DNA of 64,000 nt from NCBI RefSeq assembly GCF_001667145.1, contig NZ_LZIF01000110.1, forward strand, positions 1 through 64,000, in the 5' to 3' direction. The stretch is from Mycobacterium sp. 852002-51971_SCH5477799-a. Its GTDB lineage: Bacteria; Actinomycetota; Actinomycetes; Mycobacteriales; Mycobacteriaceae. How positions within the stretch are numbered: the stretch's first letter is position 1; the number at the start of each line of letters is the position of its first letter. The notes beneath the pieces were generated by a model. That model worked only from the letters and a program-made list of their open reading frames with translations. It was not told where the DNA came from and made no database searches. Shown here piece by piece: positions 25,806-34,813 of the stretch. Both the position numbers and the translations under genes were made by a program.

Positions 25806-27028
25806 ACGACACGGTCAACAAACAGACCGGCGGGCGGGGGGAAACCCCTTTGCCCGCCGGTGCCGCGTTGTCGTCTTTTAAGACCTCCAAGCCACTGTCG
25901 GTCGTGCTCGCCGGTGGCGGAACCGCCGGTCACGTCGAGCCGGCAATGGCCGTCGCCGATGCGCTGAGCGCCCTCGATTCGCAGGTCAGGATCACCGCGT
26001 TGGGCACCGCCCGGGGGTTGGAGACTCGGTTGGTGCCCGAGCGCGGCTATCACCTCGAACTGATCACGCCGGTGCCGCTGCCGCGCAAGCCCAGCGGCGA
26101 CCTGGCCCGGCTGCCCTCGCGGGTGTGGCGGGCCGTCCGGGAGACCCGCGCCGTGCTGAAGGCCGTCGACGCCGATGTGGTGATCGGTTTCGGCGGGTAC
26201 GTGGCCCTGCCGGCGTATCTGGCCGCGCGCGGAGTCTCGTCGCGCAAGCCTCGGGTCCCGGTGGTGATTCACGAAGCCAATGCCAGCGCCGGACTGGCCA
26301 ACCGGGTCGGCGCCCGCACCGCCGTGCGGGTGCTCTCCGCGGTGGCCGATTGCGGGTTGCCGCGTGCCGAGGTGGTCGGGGTGCCGGTGCGCGAGGCCAT
26401 CACCTCGCTGGACCGCGCGGCGCTGCGCGACGAGGCGCGCCGCCACTTCGGTTTCGCCGACGACGCCCGGGTGTTGTTGGTGTTCGGTGGCTCGCAGGGC
26501 GCGGTATCGCTGAATCGGGCGGTATCCGGGGCGGCCGCCGAGCTGGCCGCCGCCGGCGTGGCCGTCTTGCACGCGCACGGCCCCAAGAACACCCTCGACC
26601 TGCGCGAACCCCAGCCCGGTGACCCGCCGTACGTGGCGGTTCCCTACCTCGACCGGATGGACCTCGCCTATTCGGCCGCCGACCTGGTGATCTGCCGGTC
26701 CGGTGCGATGACGGTCGCCGAGGTCTCGGCGGTCGGATTGCCGGCGATCTACGTGCCCCTGCCGATCGGCAACGGCGAGCAGCGGCTCAACGCCCTGCCG
26801 GTGGTCAACGCCGGCGGCGGCATGATCGTCGCCGACGCCGACCTGAGACCCGAGCTTGTCGCGCGCGAAGTGGCGGGGCTGGTGGGCGACCCGCCGCGGC
26901 TGGCGGCCATGACCACTGCCGCCGCGCGCGTGGGCCATCCCGACGCGGCCCGCCAGGTCGCCCAGGCGGCACTGGACATCGCCAGGACGGCCCAGCTAGG
27001 CCGCTGGCCGGCCGGAGGAAAGTCGTGA
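25802..27028 (+). CDS. murG: Lipid II-forming N-acetylglucosaminyltransferase MurG
   Basis: A 408-residue GT28 enzyme that adds GlcNAc to lipid I on the inner membrane face. The G-loop VVLAGGGTAGHVEPAMAVA is at about 37-55, GFGGYVALPAYLAARG follows, and GGSQGAVSLNRA opens the C-terminal domain. The UDP-sugar site CRSGAMTVAEVSAVGLPAIY is also present. About 30 N-terminal residues precede the core, as in mycobacterial homologues. It is linked by 4-nt GTGA overlaps to ftsW and murC. Confidence 0.95.
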   Translation: MNDTVNKQTGGRGETPLPAGAALSSFKTSKPLSVVLAGGGTAGHVEPAMAVADALSALDSQVRITALGTARGLETRLVPERGYHLELITPVPLPRKPSGDLARLPSRVWRAVRETRAVLKAVDADVVIGFGGYVALPAYLAARGVSSRKPRVPVVIHEANASAGLANRVGARTAVRVLSAVADCGLPRAEVVGVPVREAITSLDRAALRDEARRHFGFADDARVLLVFGGSQGAVSLNRAVSGAAAELAAAGVAVLHAHGPKNTLDLREPQPGDPPYVAVPYLDRMDLAYSAADLVICRSGAMTVAEVSAVGLPAIYVPLPIGNGEQRLNALPVVNAGGGMIVADADLRPELVAREVAGLVGDPPRLAAMTTAAARVGHPDAARQVAQAALDIARTAQLGRWPAGGKS

Positions 27029-28491
27029 GCAACGACCAGTTGCCACCCGAGCTGCAGCGAGTGCACATGGTCGGCATCGGGGGAGCCGGCATGTCGGGCA
27101 TCGCCCGCATCCTGCTCGACCGCGGCGGCCTGGTGTCCGGCTCGGATGCCAAGGAGTCCCGCGGCATTCACGCCCTGCGCGCCCGGGGCGCGCAGATCAA
27201 CATCGGGCACGACGTGGCCTCGCTCGATCTGCTGCCCGGAGGCGCCACGGCGGTCATCACGACGCACGCCGCCATCCCGAAAACCAACCCCGAGCTCGTC
27301 GAGGCCCGCCGGCGCGGCATCCCGGTGATCCTGCGGCCCGCCGTGCTGGCCAAGCTGATGAACGGGCGCACCACGCTGATGGTCAGCGGCACGCATGGCA
27401 AGACGACGACGACGTCGATGTTGATCGTGGCGCTGCAGCACTGCGGTCGCGACCCGTCCTTCGCCGTCGGCGGCGAGATGGGGGAGGCCGGCACTAATGC
27501 CCACCACGGCAGCGGCGACTGCTTCGTGGCGGAGGCCGACGAAAGCGATGGGTCGCTGCTGGAGTACACGCCGAACGTCGCCGTGGTCACCAACATCGAG
27601 ACCGACCACCTGGACTTCTACGGCAGCGCCGACGCCTATGTCGCCGTGTTCGACGCCTTCGTGGAGCGGCTGGCCCCCGGCGGGGCGCTGGTGGTGTGCG
27701 TCGACGACCCCGGGGCGGCCGAGTTGGCACGGCGCACGGCCGAGCTGGGGATCCGGGTGCTGCCTTACGGGTCCCCGGACTCCGGTGACGGACTGGCCGC
27801 GACGCTGATGTCGTGGCAACAGCAGGGCACCGAAGCCGTCGCGCAGATCCGGCTGGCTCCCGAACTGGACCCGGAGCAGCACCCGCGGGTGATGCGGTTG
27901 TCGGTGCCCGGCCGCCATATGGCGCTCAACGCGATGGGCGCGCTGCTGGCGGCGATCGAGATCGGCGCCCCAATAGACGCCGTGCTGGACGGCCTGGCCG
28001 GCTTCGAGGGCGTGCGCCGCCGGTTCGAACTGGTCGGTAGCGCGGCCTCGGTGCGGGTGTTCGACGACTACGCCCACCACCCCACGGAGATCGTCGCCAC
28101 GCTGGCGGCGGTGCGCACCCTGCTCGAGCAGAGCGGTGACGGCCGCAGCATCGCGGTTTTCCAGCCCCATTTGTATTCTCGGACAAAGGCTTTCGCCAAG
28201 GAGTTCGGCAAAGCCCTGGACGCGGCGGACGAGGTCTTCGTTCTCGATGTGTACGGCGCCCGCGAACAACCGCTGGCCGGCATCAGCGGGGCCAGCGTCG
28301 CCGAGCACGTCAGCGCGCCGGTGCGCTATCTCCCGCACTTCTCCGCGGCCGCCGAGCAGGTGGCGGCGGTCGCCGGCCCCGGCGACGTCATCGTCACCAT
28401 GGGAGCAGGCGATGTGACGCTGCTGGGGCCCGAGATCGTCACGGCGTTACGGGTGCGGGCCAACCGCAGCGCTCCCGGGGCATTGCGATGA
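27025..28491 (+). CDS. murC: UDP-N-acetylmuramate--L-alanine ligase MurC
   Basis: A 488-residue first Mur ligase, adding L-Ala to UDP-MurNAc. The N-terminal VHMVGIGGAGMSGIARIL and ATPase loop VSGTHGKTTTTSM (about 123-135) are present. ADESDGSLLEYTP, TNIETDHLDFYG and the C-terminal DDYAHHPTEI and QPHLYSRT blocks complete a typical MurC. GTG 27025 overlaps the murG stop. The stop overlaps the ftsQ ATG. Confidence 0.96.
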   Translation: MSNDQLPPELQRVHMVGIGGAGMSGIARILLDRGGLVSGSDAKESRGIHALRARGAQINIGHDVASLDLLPGGATAVITTHAAIPKTNPELVEARRRGIPVILRPAVLAKLMNGRTTLMVSGTHGKTTTTSMLIVALQHCGRDPSFAVGGEMGEAGTNAHHGSGDCFVAEADESDGSLLEYTPNVAVVTNIETDHLDFYGSADAYVAVFDAFVERLAPGGALVVCVDDPGAAELARRTAELGIRVLPYGSPDSGDGLAATLMSWQQQGTEAVAQIRLAPELDPEQHPRVMRLSVPGRHMALNAMGALLAAIEIGAPIDAVLDGLAGFEGVRRRFELVGSAASVRVFDDYAHHPTEIVATLAAVRTLLEQSGDGRSIAVFQPHLYSRTKAFAKEFGKALDAADEVFVLDVYGAREQPLAGISGASVAEHVSAPVRYLPHFSAAAEQVAAVAGPGDVIVTMGAGDVTLLGPEIVTALRVRANRSAPGALR

Positions 28492-29474
28492 CGCAGCCGG
28501 ACGACCCCGTCCCTGCCAACGCGGTCGGCGAACAGGCCGAAGCTCGGCCTGCCGGCGACGCTGGCGCGAGCGCGGTCACCGAACCGCTGGCCACCGGCAC
28601 GAGCGCGGACCGGCCGGACAGCGATGTCGGTGACGATCGCGAGGTCGATCAGGCCGAGGTCGAGGGGCCGCGCCGGCGCGCTCGCCGGGAGCGGGCGCAA
28701 CGCCGCGCCGCCCAGGCCCGCGCCACCGCGATCGAAGAGGCCCGCCGCGAGGCGAAGCGCCGGGCCAGCGGACGGCTGATCAACGAGCCCAAACCCGTTG
28801 CGCGGGGCGTTGTTCGGGGCCTGAAGGTGCTGTTGGCGACCGTCCTGCTGGTGATCGTCGGCATCGGGCTGGCGCTGATCCTCTATTTCACGCCCGCGAT
28901 GGCGGCCCGCAACATCGTGGTCGTCGGCACCGGGGCGGTGACCCGGGAAGAGGTTCTGGATGCGGCGCGGGTGCGGATCGGAACGCCGCTGCTGCAGATC
29001 AATACCAGCCAAGTCGCCGACCGGGTGGCCGCGATCCGGCGAGTGGCCAGCGCGCGGGTGCAGCGCCAGTATCCATCGGCGCTGCGGATCACCATCGTCG
29101 AGCGAATTCCCGTGGCCGTCAAGGATTTTCCCGACGGTCCGCATCTCTTCGACCGGGACGGGGTGGACTTCGCGACCGGGCCGCCGCCACCGGCGCTGCC
29201 GTACCTCGATGTCGCCGACCCCGGGCCGGACGACCCGGCCACCAAGGCGGCGCTGCAGGTGCTGACCGCGTTGCGTCCCGAAATCGAGGGCCAGGTCGGC
29301 CACGTCGCCGCGCCGTCGGTGGCCTCGATCACCCTGACGCTGGGCGACGGCCGGGTGGTGATCTGGGGGACCACCGACCGCACCGATGAGAAGGCCGAGA
29401 AGCTGGCCGCGCTGCTGACCCAGCCCGGCAAGGTCTACGACGTGTCGAGCCCCGACCTGCCGACCGTAAAGTAG
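28488..29474 (+). CDS. ftsQ: Division protein FtsQ
   Basis: A 328-residue bitopic division protein. An acidic then strongly basic cytoplasmic region (1-105) is followed by one transmembrane helix (about 108-130; VLLATVLLVIVGIGLALILYF). A POTRA domain starts AARNIVVVGTGAVTREEVL, and then comes the FtsQ domain. It belongs to the FtsQLB-type complex that links early and late division proteins. ATG 28488 overlaps the murC stop, the last 4-nt junction of the chain; ftsZ downstream has its own leader of about 270 nt. Confidence 0.92.
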   Translation: MTQPDDPVPANAVGEQAEARPAGDAGASAVTEPLATGTSADRPDSDVGDDREVDQAEVEGPRRRARRERAQRRAAQARATAIEEARREAKRRASGRLINEPKPVARGVVRGLKVLLATVLLVIVGIGLALILYFTPAMAARNIVVVGTGAVTREEVLDAARVRIGTPLLQINTSQVADRVAAIRRVASARVQRQYPSALRITIVERIPVAVKDFPDGPHLFDRDGVDFATGPPPPALPYLDVADPGPDDPATKAALQVLTALRPEIEGQVGHVAAPSVASITLTLGDGRVVIWGTTDRTDEKAEKLAALLTQPGKVYDVSSPDLPTVK

Positions 29475-29568
29475 CGATTTTCATCACGTCCGAGGACTCG
29501 ACGCCCGCGGAGCAGCGCGCACGCCCGAAGACGCGGAAAAATTGCCCGAAATTTGCGGGGCGAGTGTC

Positions 29569-29595
29569 GGCGCGCCTGCGGTGTTAGGGCGCGCC
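29569..29595. repeat. GGCGCGCC inverted repeat in the ftsQ-ftsZ spacer
   Basis: The 8-nt palindrome GGCGCGCC occurs at 29569-29576 and 29588-29595, able to form a GC-only hairpin with an 11-nt loop. It lies about 95 nt after ftsQ. It could act as a U-tract-free terminator or attenuator, but nothing fixes the role. Confidence 0.45.
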
Positions 29596-29645
29596 ATACC
29601 CATACCGTTCTGGTTGCGCGGAACTACTTGACATAACTCTAACTC

Positions 29646-29651
29646 TATGGT
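29646..29651 (+). promoter_or_regulatory. Candidate ftsZ -10 box
   Basis: TATGGT at 29646-29651 is in the relatively AT-rich part of the ftsZ leader and would give an 85-nt 5' UTR. A TTGACA hexamer at 29628-29633 is only 12 nt upstream, too close to be its -35 element, so the promoter is tentative. Confidence 0.35.
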
Positions 29652-29742
29652 TGAGGTTGAGGGTTTGCCAGGGAGGCCCGCGAATGTCCGGAGGAGCCCA
29701 CCGCCGGGAGAGCTGAGCCAAGCCCATCAGGGAGGAAGACGA

Positions 29743-30903
29743 ATGATGACCCCCCCGCACAACTACCTGGCCGTCATCAAGGTCGTGGGTATCGGTGGCG
29801 GCGGCGTCAACGCCGTCAACCGGATGATCGAACAAGGCCTCAAAGGCGTGGAGTTCATCGCGATTAACACCGACGCGCAGGCGCTGTTGATGAGCGATGC
29901 CGACGTCAAACTCGACGTCGGGCGCGAGTCCACGCGCGGCCTGGGAGCCGGGGCCGACCCGGAGGTCGGCCGCAAGGCCGCCGAGGACGCCAAGGACGAG
30001 ATCGAAGAGCTGCTCCGCGGCGCGGACATGGTGTTCGTCACCGCCGGGGAGGGTGGCGGGACCGGGACCGGCGGGGCGCCCGTCGTCGCGAGCATCGCGC
30101 GCAAGCTGGGCGCGTTGACGGTGGGTGTGGTCACCCGGCCGTTCTCGTTCGAGGGCAAGCGGCGCGGCAACCAGGCCGAGAGCGGCATCTCGGCGCTGCG
30201 CGAGAGCTGCGACACCCTGATCGTGATCCCCAACGACCGGCTGCTGCAGATGGGCGACGCCGCCGTATCGCTGATGGACGCCTTCCGCAGCGCGGACGAG
30301 GTGCTGCTCAACGGCGTCCAGGGCATCACCGACCTGATCACCACCCCGGGCCTGATCAACGTGGACTTCGCCGACGTCAAGGGCATCATGTCCGGCGCGG
30401 GCACGGCCCTGATGGGCATCGGGTCCGCCCGCGGCGAGGGCCGCTCGCTGAAGGCCGCCGAGATCGCCATCAACTCACCGCTGCTGGAAGCGTCGATGGA
30501 AGGCGCCCAGGGCGTGCTGATGTCGATCGCCGGCGGCAGCGACCTGGGCCTGTTCGAGATCAACGAGGCGGCCTCGCTGGTGCAGGACGCCGCCCACCAG
30601 GACGCCAACATCATCTTCGGCACCGTGATCGACGATTCACTGGGCGACGAGGTGCGCGTCACCGTCATCGCCGCGGGCTTCGACGCCGCGGGCGCCGGCC
30701 GCAAACCCGTTATCGGGGGCAGTGCCGACAAGGAAGAAAAGGGCGGTGCGCATCGGATCGAATCGGCGAAGGCGGGCAAGCTCACCTCGACGTTGTTCGA
30801 ACCGGTCGACGCCGTCAGCGTGCCCGTCCACACCAACGGATCGACCTTGAATATTGGCGGCGACGACGATGACGTCGACGTGCCGCCGTTCATGCGCCGC
30901 TGA
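29743..30903 (+). CDS. ftsZ: Cell division GTPase FtsZ
   Basis: A 386-residue tubulin-like GTPase that builds the division ring. The nucleotide loops VVGIGGGGVNAVN and GEGGGTGTGGAPV (G-box) and the T7 loop NVDFADVKGIMSGAG are intact. The C-terminal DDDDVDVPPFMRR is the conserved peptide that binds FtsW and SepF. It is nearly identical to the M. tuberculosis protein, with a small insertion before GGAHRIESAKAGK. I chose ATG 29743 (a second ATG follows at once at 29746), 7 nt after GGAGG. In-frame ATG 29647 lies in the leader without a good site. Confidence 0.97.
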   Translation: MMTPPHNYLAVIKVVGIGGGGVNAVNRMIEQGLKGVEFIAINTDAQALLMSDADVKLDVGRESTRGLGAGADPEVGRKAAEDAKDEIEELLRGADMVFVTAGEGGGTGTGGAPVVASIARKLGALTVGVVTRPFSFEGKRRGNQAESGISALRESCDTLIVIPNDRLLQMGDAAVSLMDAFRSADEVLLNGVQGITDLITTPGLINVDFADVKGIMSGAGTALMGIGSARGEGRSLKAAEIAINSPLLEASMEGAQGVLMSIAGGSDLGLFEINEAASLVQDAAHQDANIIFGTVIDDSLGDEVRVTVIAAGFDAAGAGRKPVIGGSADKEEKGGAHRIESAKAGKLTSTLFEPVDAVSVPVHTNGSTLNIGGDDDDVDVPPFMRR

Positions 30904-30913
30904 GGGTCTCAAT

Positions 30914-31702
30914 TTGCTTGCCAGCGCGCGACAAACCGGCCGCGGCCGGATGGCGCTGCCTCCTGGCGGGCACGGTGCGCCGGATACTGGTCACGTGAGC
31001 GTTCGCATCAGGCGGGTCACCACCACCCGCGCCGGCGGTGTCTCGAAGCCGCCCTTTGACACCTTCAACCTCGGCGACCACGTCGGGGACGATCCGGCGG
31101 CGGTGGCCGAGAACCGGGCCCGGCTGGCCGCGACCGTCGGCCTGCGCGCCGGTCGCGTCGTGTGGATGAACCAGGTCCACGGTGACCGCGTCGAGGTGGT
31201 CGACGGGGCGCGTGACACCGCGGTCGACGACACCGACGCGTTGGTGACCCGCACCGCGCGACTTGCCCTGGCGGTGATCACCGCCGACTGCGTTCCGGTG
31301 CTGATGGCCGATGCGCGTGCCGGTGTTGCCGCGGCGGTGCACGCCGGCCGGGTCGGCGCCCAGCGCGGGGTGGTGGCCCGAACGGTTGAGGCAATGCGGG
31401 AGCTCGGCGCGCAACCCCAGGACATCTCGGCGTTGCTGGGCCCGGCGGTCAGCGGCCGCAACTACGAAGTGCCCGCGGCCATGGCCGACGAGGTGGAGGC
31501 GGCGTTGCCGGGCAGCCGTACCACCACCGCCGGGGGAACTCCCGGGCTCGACCTGAGGGCCGGAATCGCTTGCCAGCTAAGACATCTGGGTGTGACGGCG
31601 GTCGAGATCGATCCGCGGTGCACGGTGGACGACCCGGCGTTGTTCAGTCATCGGCGCGATGCGCCAACCGGCCGGCTGGCCTCACTGGTCTGGATGGAGT
31701 GA
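30914..31702 (+). CDS. YfiH/DUF152 (laccase-domain) multicopper polyphenol oxidoreductase-type protein
   Basis: A 262-residue member of the YfiH (PF02578) family, coded just after ftsZ as in many Actinobacteria. VVWMNQVHGDRVEVV carries the metal-site His, VITADCVPVLMAD the conserved Cys, and AAVHAGRVGAQRGVV the second His. In E. coli such proteins act on cytoplasmic peptidoglycan precursors or purine nucleosides; the mycobacterial role is unknown. TTG 30914 follows GAGGG and matches the homologue's length. GTG 30995 is an alternative that starts at the conserved SVRIRRVTTT. Confidence 0.87.
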   Translation: MLASARQTGRGRMALPPGGHGAPDTGHVSVRIRRVTTTRAGGVSKPPFDTFNLGDHVGDDPAAVAENRARLAATVGLRAGRVVWMNQVHGDRVEVVDGARDTAVDDTDALVTRTARLALAVITADCVPVLMADARAGVAAAVHAGRVGAQRGVVARTVEAMRELGAQPQDISALLGPAVSGRNYEVPAAMADEVEAALPGSRTTTAGGTPGLDLRAGIACQLRHLGVTAVEIDPRCTVDDPALFSHRRDAPTGRLASLVWME

Positions 31703-32496
31703 CCGCGATGGCGGTAGGAATGCACGCCCCTGACAGTCGCAGCGGACGCGACTCGGAATTGACCCACGCTTTGGCGTCGGTGCGCTCGCGCCTGGCGGCG
31801 GCGGCGGAGGCGGCGGGTCGCAATGTCGGTGAAATCGAAGTTTTACCGATCACCAAATACTTTCCAGCAACCGACGTCGTGACTTTGTCCCGATTGGGTT
31901 GCCGCGTAGTCGGCGAATCTCGCGACCAAGAAGCAAGGGCAAAAGTGGCCGAAGTCACCCGATTGCTGGCGGCATCGGGGCACAGGGATGATGTGGGAAA
32001 TCCGCGTTGGCACATGGTCGGACATATCCAGCGAAACAAGGCCAAATCGGTGGCGCGCTGGGCACACACCGCGCACTCGGTCGACAGCGCGCACCTGGTA
32101 TCCGCGCTCGACAAGGGCGTGGCGGCGGCGCTGGCCGAGGGCCGCCGCACCGCCCCGATGCGGATCTACGTCCAGGTCAGCCTCGACGGCGACGAGTCTC
32201 GCGGAGGCGTCGACATATCGCGACCGGGCGCCGTCGATCGGGTGTGCGACCAGGTCGAGGACTCCAAGCATCTGGACCTGGTCGGGCTGATGGGGATTCC
32301 GCCGTTGGACTCCGACCCCGACGAGGCCTTTGACCGGCTCCAATCCGAGCATCGGCGGGTTCTCGAGTCGCATCGCGACGCCGTCGGGTTGTCCGCGGGC
32401 ATGTCCAACGACTTCGAGATTGCCGTCAAACACGGTTCGACATGTGTGCGTGTCGGTACCGCGCTATTGGGCCCGCGGCGGTTACCGTCACCGTAA
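31699..32496 (+). CDS. YggS-type pyridoxal phosphate homeostasis protein
   Basis: A 265-residue alanine-racemase-like TIM-barrel protein of the YggS/PROSC family, which binds PLP and buffers vitamin B6 levels. The PLP lysine is in EVLPITKYFPATDV (about residue 52). HMVGHIQRNK, MGIPPLD and GLSAGMSNDFEIAVKHGSTCVRVG are family signatures. GTG 31699 overlaps the preceding stop (GTGA); ATG 31708 is an alternative. Location between yfiH and sepF is conserved in Gram-positive division clusters. Confidence 0.9.
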   Translation: MTAMAVGMHAPDSRSGRDSELTHALASVRSRLAAAAEAAGRNVGEIEVLPITKYFPATDVVTLSRLGCRVVGESRDQEARAKVAEVTRLLAASGHRDDVGNPRWHMVGHIQRNKAKSVARWAHTAHSVDSAHLVSALDKGVAAALAEGRRTAPMRIYVQVSLDGDESRGGVDISRPGAVDRVCDQVEDSKHLDLVGLMGIPPLDSDPDEAFDRLQSEHRRVLESHRDAVGLSAGMSNDFEIAVKHGSTCVRVGTALLGPRRLPSP

Positions 32497-32562
32497 GTAG
32501 TCACTGTAGTAACAGCTTTATCACTAACACCAGTACTCCCAGGGGCTAGAAGGGTCAACGCA

Positions 32563-33207
32563 ATGAGCACACTGCACAAAGTCAAGGCCTATTTCGGTAT
32601 GGCCCCAATGGACGACTACGAGGACGAGTATTACGACGACCACGCTCCGTCCCGCGGTTTTCCGCGCCCGCGATTTGACGACGGATACGGTCGTTACGAG
32701 CAAGACGACTACGACGATCCGCGCCGCGAGCCCGCCGACTATCCGCCGCCCGCCGGTTATCGCGGCGGCTACGGGGACGAGCCCCGTTACGGCGCCGTGC
32801 ACCCCCGCGAGTTCGACCGCGGCGAGCGGGGCGGCCCGCGCTTCGGGTCGTGGTTGCGCAACTCCACCCGCGGCGCGCTGGCGATGGACCCCCGCCGGAT
32901 GGCGATGATGTTCGAAGAGGGCCACCCGCTCTCGAAGATCACCACGCTGCGGCCCAAGGACTACAGCGAGGCACGCACCATCGGTGAGCGTTTCCGCGAC
33001 GGCACCCCGGTCATCATGGACCTGGTGTCGATGGACAACGCCGATGCCAAGCGCCTCGTCGACTTCGCGGCCGGCCTGGCGTTCGCGCTGCGCGGATCCT
33101 TCGACAAGGTCGCGACCAAGGTGTTCCTGCTGTCGCCCGCCGACGTGGACGTGTCCCCGGAAGAGCGGCGCCGGATCGCCGAAACCGGTTTCTACGCTTA
33201 CCAATAG
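32563..33207 (+). CDS. sepF: Cell division protein SepF
   Basis: A 214-residue FtsZ-membrane tether. The N-terminal amphipathic segment STLHKVKAYFGMAP targets the membrane. A disordered Asp/Tyr/Arg-rich linker (about 18-110) follows. The C-terminal SepF (DUF552) domain begins KITTLRPKDYSEARTIGERF and includes GTPVIMDLVSMDNADAKRLVDFAAGLAF, split here by family blocks. ATG 32563 follows AGAAGGG. In mycobacteria SepF is the main early FtsZ anchor. Confidence 0.93.
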   Translation: MSTLHKVKAYFGMAPMDDYEDEYYDDHAPSRGFPRPRFDDGYGRYEQDDYDDPRREPADYPPPAGYRGGYGDEPRYGAVHPREFDRGERGGPRFGSWLRNSTRGALAMDPRRMAMMFEEGHPLSKITTLRPKDYSEARTIGERFRDGTPVIMDLVSMDNADAKRLVDFAAGLAFALRGSFDKVATKVFLLSPADVDVSPEERRRIAETGFYAYQ

Positions 33208-33219
33208 CCACATCCGCCG

Positions 33220-33235
33220 CCCGCTTCACAGCGGG
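33220..33235 (+). terminator. Hairpin after sepF
   Basis: CCCGCT (33220-33225) pairs with AGCGGG (33230-33235), loop TCAC, 13 nt after the sepF stop. There is no U-tract, so it may be a weak terminator or an mRNA-stabilising hairpin before yggT. Confidence 0.4.
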
Positions 33236-33363
33236 AACCCGCATTGTCGACGACCTGAAGTGGCCACGTGAAATAAGGCCTCTTACTCGGAGTCGGTACG
33301 CTGGCAGGCGCCGCGATGGTCGGCGGCGCTTGGCTTCTCACGGGTAAGGTCGGGGCACTTCAG

Positions 33364-33654
33364 TTGGTGTTGTTCTTTCAGATCCTTGGGTTTGCGCTGT
33401 TCATTTTCTGGCTGCTGCTCATCGCTCGGGTCGTCGTTGAGTTCATCCGCTCGTTCAGTCGGGACTGGCATCCGACGGGCATCACCGTCGTGGTGCTGGA
33501 GATCATCCTGTCGATCACGGATCCGCCGGTGAAATTGCTCCGCCGGCTCATCCCGCAGCTCACCATCGGAGCGGTCCGCTTCGACCTGTCGATCATGGTG
33601 CTGTTGCTTGTCGCGTTCATCGGAATGCAGCTGGCCTTCGGCGCCGCGGCTTAG
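33364..33654 (+). CDS. YggT-family membrane protein (Rv2146c-like)
   Basis: A 96-residue protein with two hydrophobic helices (about 3-24 and 72-93) around a polar loop carrying the YggT signature SITDPPVKLLRRLIPQ. The same gene sits between sepF and divIVA across Gram-positives, and a link to membrane or division protein organisation is assumed. TTG 33364 gives exactly the length and N-terminus (VLFFQILGF) of the M. tuberculosis homologue. The longer frame from 33316 lacks such support. Confidence 0.87.
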   Translation: MVLFFQILGFALFIFWLLLIARVVVEFIRSFSRDWHPTGITVVVLEIILSITDPPVKLLRRLIPQLTIGAVRFDLSIMVLLLVAFIGMQLAFGAAA

Positions 33655-33848
33655 CCGCCCATTGCCACCCGTCGGGATGAACCCATTCCGCCGCGGAGAC
33701 GGTTAGGCCACGTTTTAGCGTCGGTTTGGTTCCCGCGATTTAAAAGTTCTAAGGTTTCGGATTTTATTGCCCTCAAAGTTTCAAACTGGTCCTTATTTAT
33801 TGGGCTAATCAGCAACGGTCGCGCCTGGTGTGACAGGATGGACGGCAG

Positions 33849-33879
33849 TTGCACTACGGCTACCACTGCGTTCTACACT
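33849..33879 (+). promoter_or_regulatory. Candidate wag31 promoter
   Basis: TTGCAC (33849-33854) and TACACT (33874-33879) are separated by 19 nt, about 40 nt before wag31. The 264-bp spacer before wag31 is clearly more AT-rich (33720-33820) than its neighbours, typical of a promoter region. Confidence 0.45.
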
Positions 33880-33918
33880 TTCCAGAACGTTCGAGAAGGA
33901 ACTTGAGGGGACGAAACA

Positions 33919-34722
33919 ATGCCGCTTACACCAGCCGACGTCCACAATGTGGCGTTCAGTAAGCCACCGATCGGCAAGCGGGGCTACAACGAAGACGAGG
34001 TAGATGCCTTCCTCGATCTGGTGGAAGCCGAGCTGACGCGGCTCATCGAAGAGAACAGCGATCTGCGCCAGCGGATCGAAGAGCTCGACCACGAGCTGGC
34101 CTCCGGTGGTGGCTCGGCCACCCCGGCCGCCGCCGCCGCGCCCACCCAGGCGATTCCCGTCCGCGAGCCCGAGCCGGAGCCGGTCAAGCCGGCGCCTGCC
34201 GCAGCCCCGGCCGCCGCGGCCAACAACGAGGAACAGGCCATGAAGGCCGCGCGGGTGCTGAGTTTGGCGCAGGACACCGCCGACCGCCTGACCACCACGG
34301 CCAGGACCGAGTCCGAGAAAATGCTGGCCGACGCCCGCGCGAATGCCGACCAGATTCTCAGCGAGGCGCGCAGCACCGCCGAGACCACGGTCACCGAGGC
34401 CCGCCAGCGTGCCGACGCCATGCTGGCCGACGCGCAGACCCGCTCCGAGACTCAGCTGCGCCAGGCCCAGGAGAAGGCCGACGCCCTGCAGGCCGACGCC
34501 GAACGCAAGCACTCCGAGATCATGGGCACGATCAATCAGCAGCGCACCGTGCTGGAAGGCCGCCTCGAGCAACTCCGCACGTTCGAGCGCGAGTACCGCA
34601 CCCGGCTCAAGACCTACCTGGAATCTCAGCTGGAAGAACTCGGCCAGCGTGGATCCGCCGCACCCGTGGACTCCAGCGCGGATGCGGGCAGCTTCGAGCA
34701 GTTCAACCGGGGCAACAACTAG
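33919..34722 (+). CDS. wag31: Polar growth scaffold Wag31 (DivIVA)
   Basis: A 267-residue coiled-coil protein that marks the cell poles and organises tip growth. The N-terminal DivIVA domain (PLTPADVHNVAFSKPPIGKR, then GYNEDEVDAFLD) is followed by a Pro/Ala linker (about 70-105). A long Ala/Glu/Arg-rich coiled coil (about 110-245) completes it. ATG 33919 is preceded by GAGGGGACGAAAC. The mycobacterial homologue is essential and phosphorylated by PknA/PknB; the phosphosite was not checked here. Confidence 0.95.
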   Translation: MPLTPADVHNVAFSKPPIGKRGYNEDEVDAFLDLVEAELTRLIEENSDLRQRIEELDHELASGGGSATPAAAAAPTQAIPVREPEPEPVKPAPAAAPAAAANNEEQAMKAARVLSLAQDTADRLTTTARTESEKMLADARANADQILSEARSTAETTVTEARQRADAMLADAQTRSETQLRQAQEKADALQADAERKHSEIMGTINQQRTVLEGRLEQLRTFEREYRTRLKTYLESQLEELGQRGSAAPVDSSADAGSFEQFNRGNN

Positions 34723-34813
34723 CTTTTCTGACGTGCCGGTCACTCGCCGAGCTTCGGGGTTGGCACACTAGGTCATGAAACCGCGGTCCCACTCGTCGCT
34801 TGGAGGATGACTG

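Noticed and set aside
29628..29651. TTGACA/TATGGT as a standard sigma-A promoter for ftsZ
   Set aside because: The spacing is 12 nt instead of about 17, so the two hexamers cannot work as a pair; only a -10 candidate was kept.
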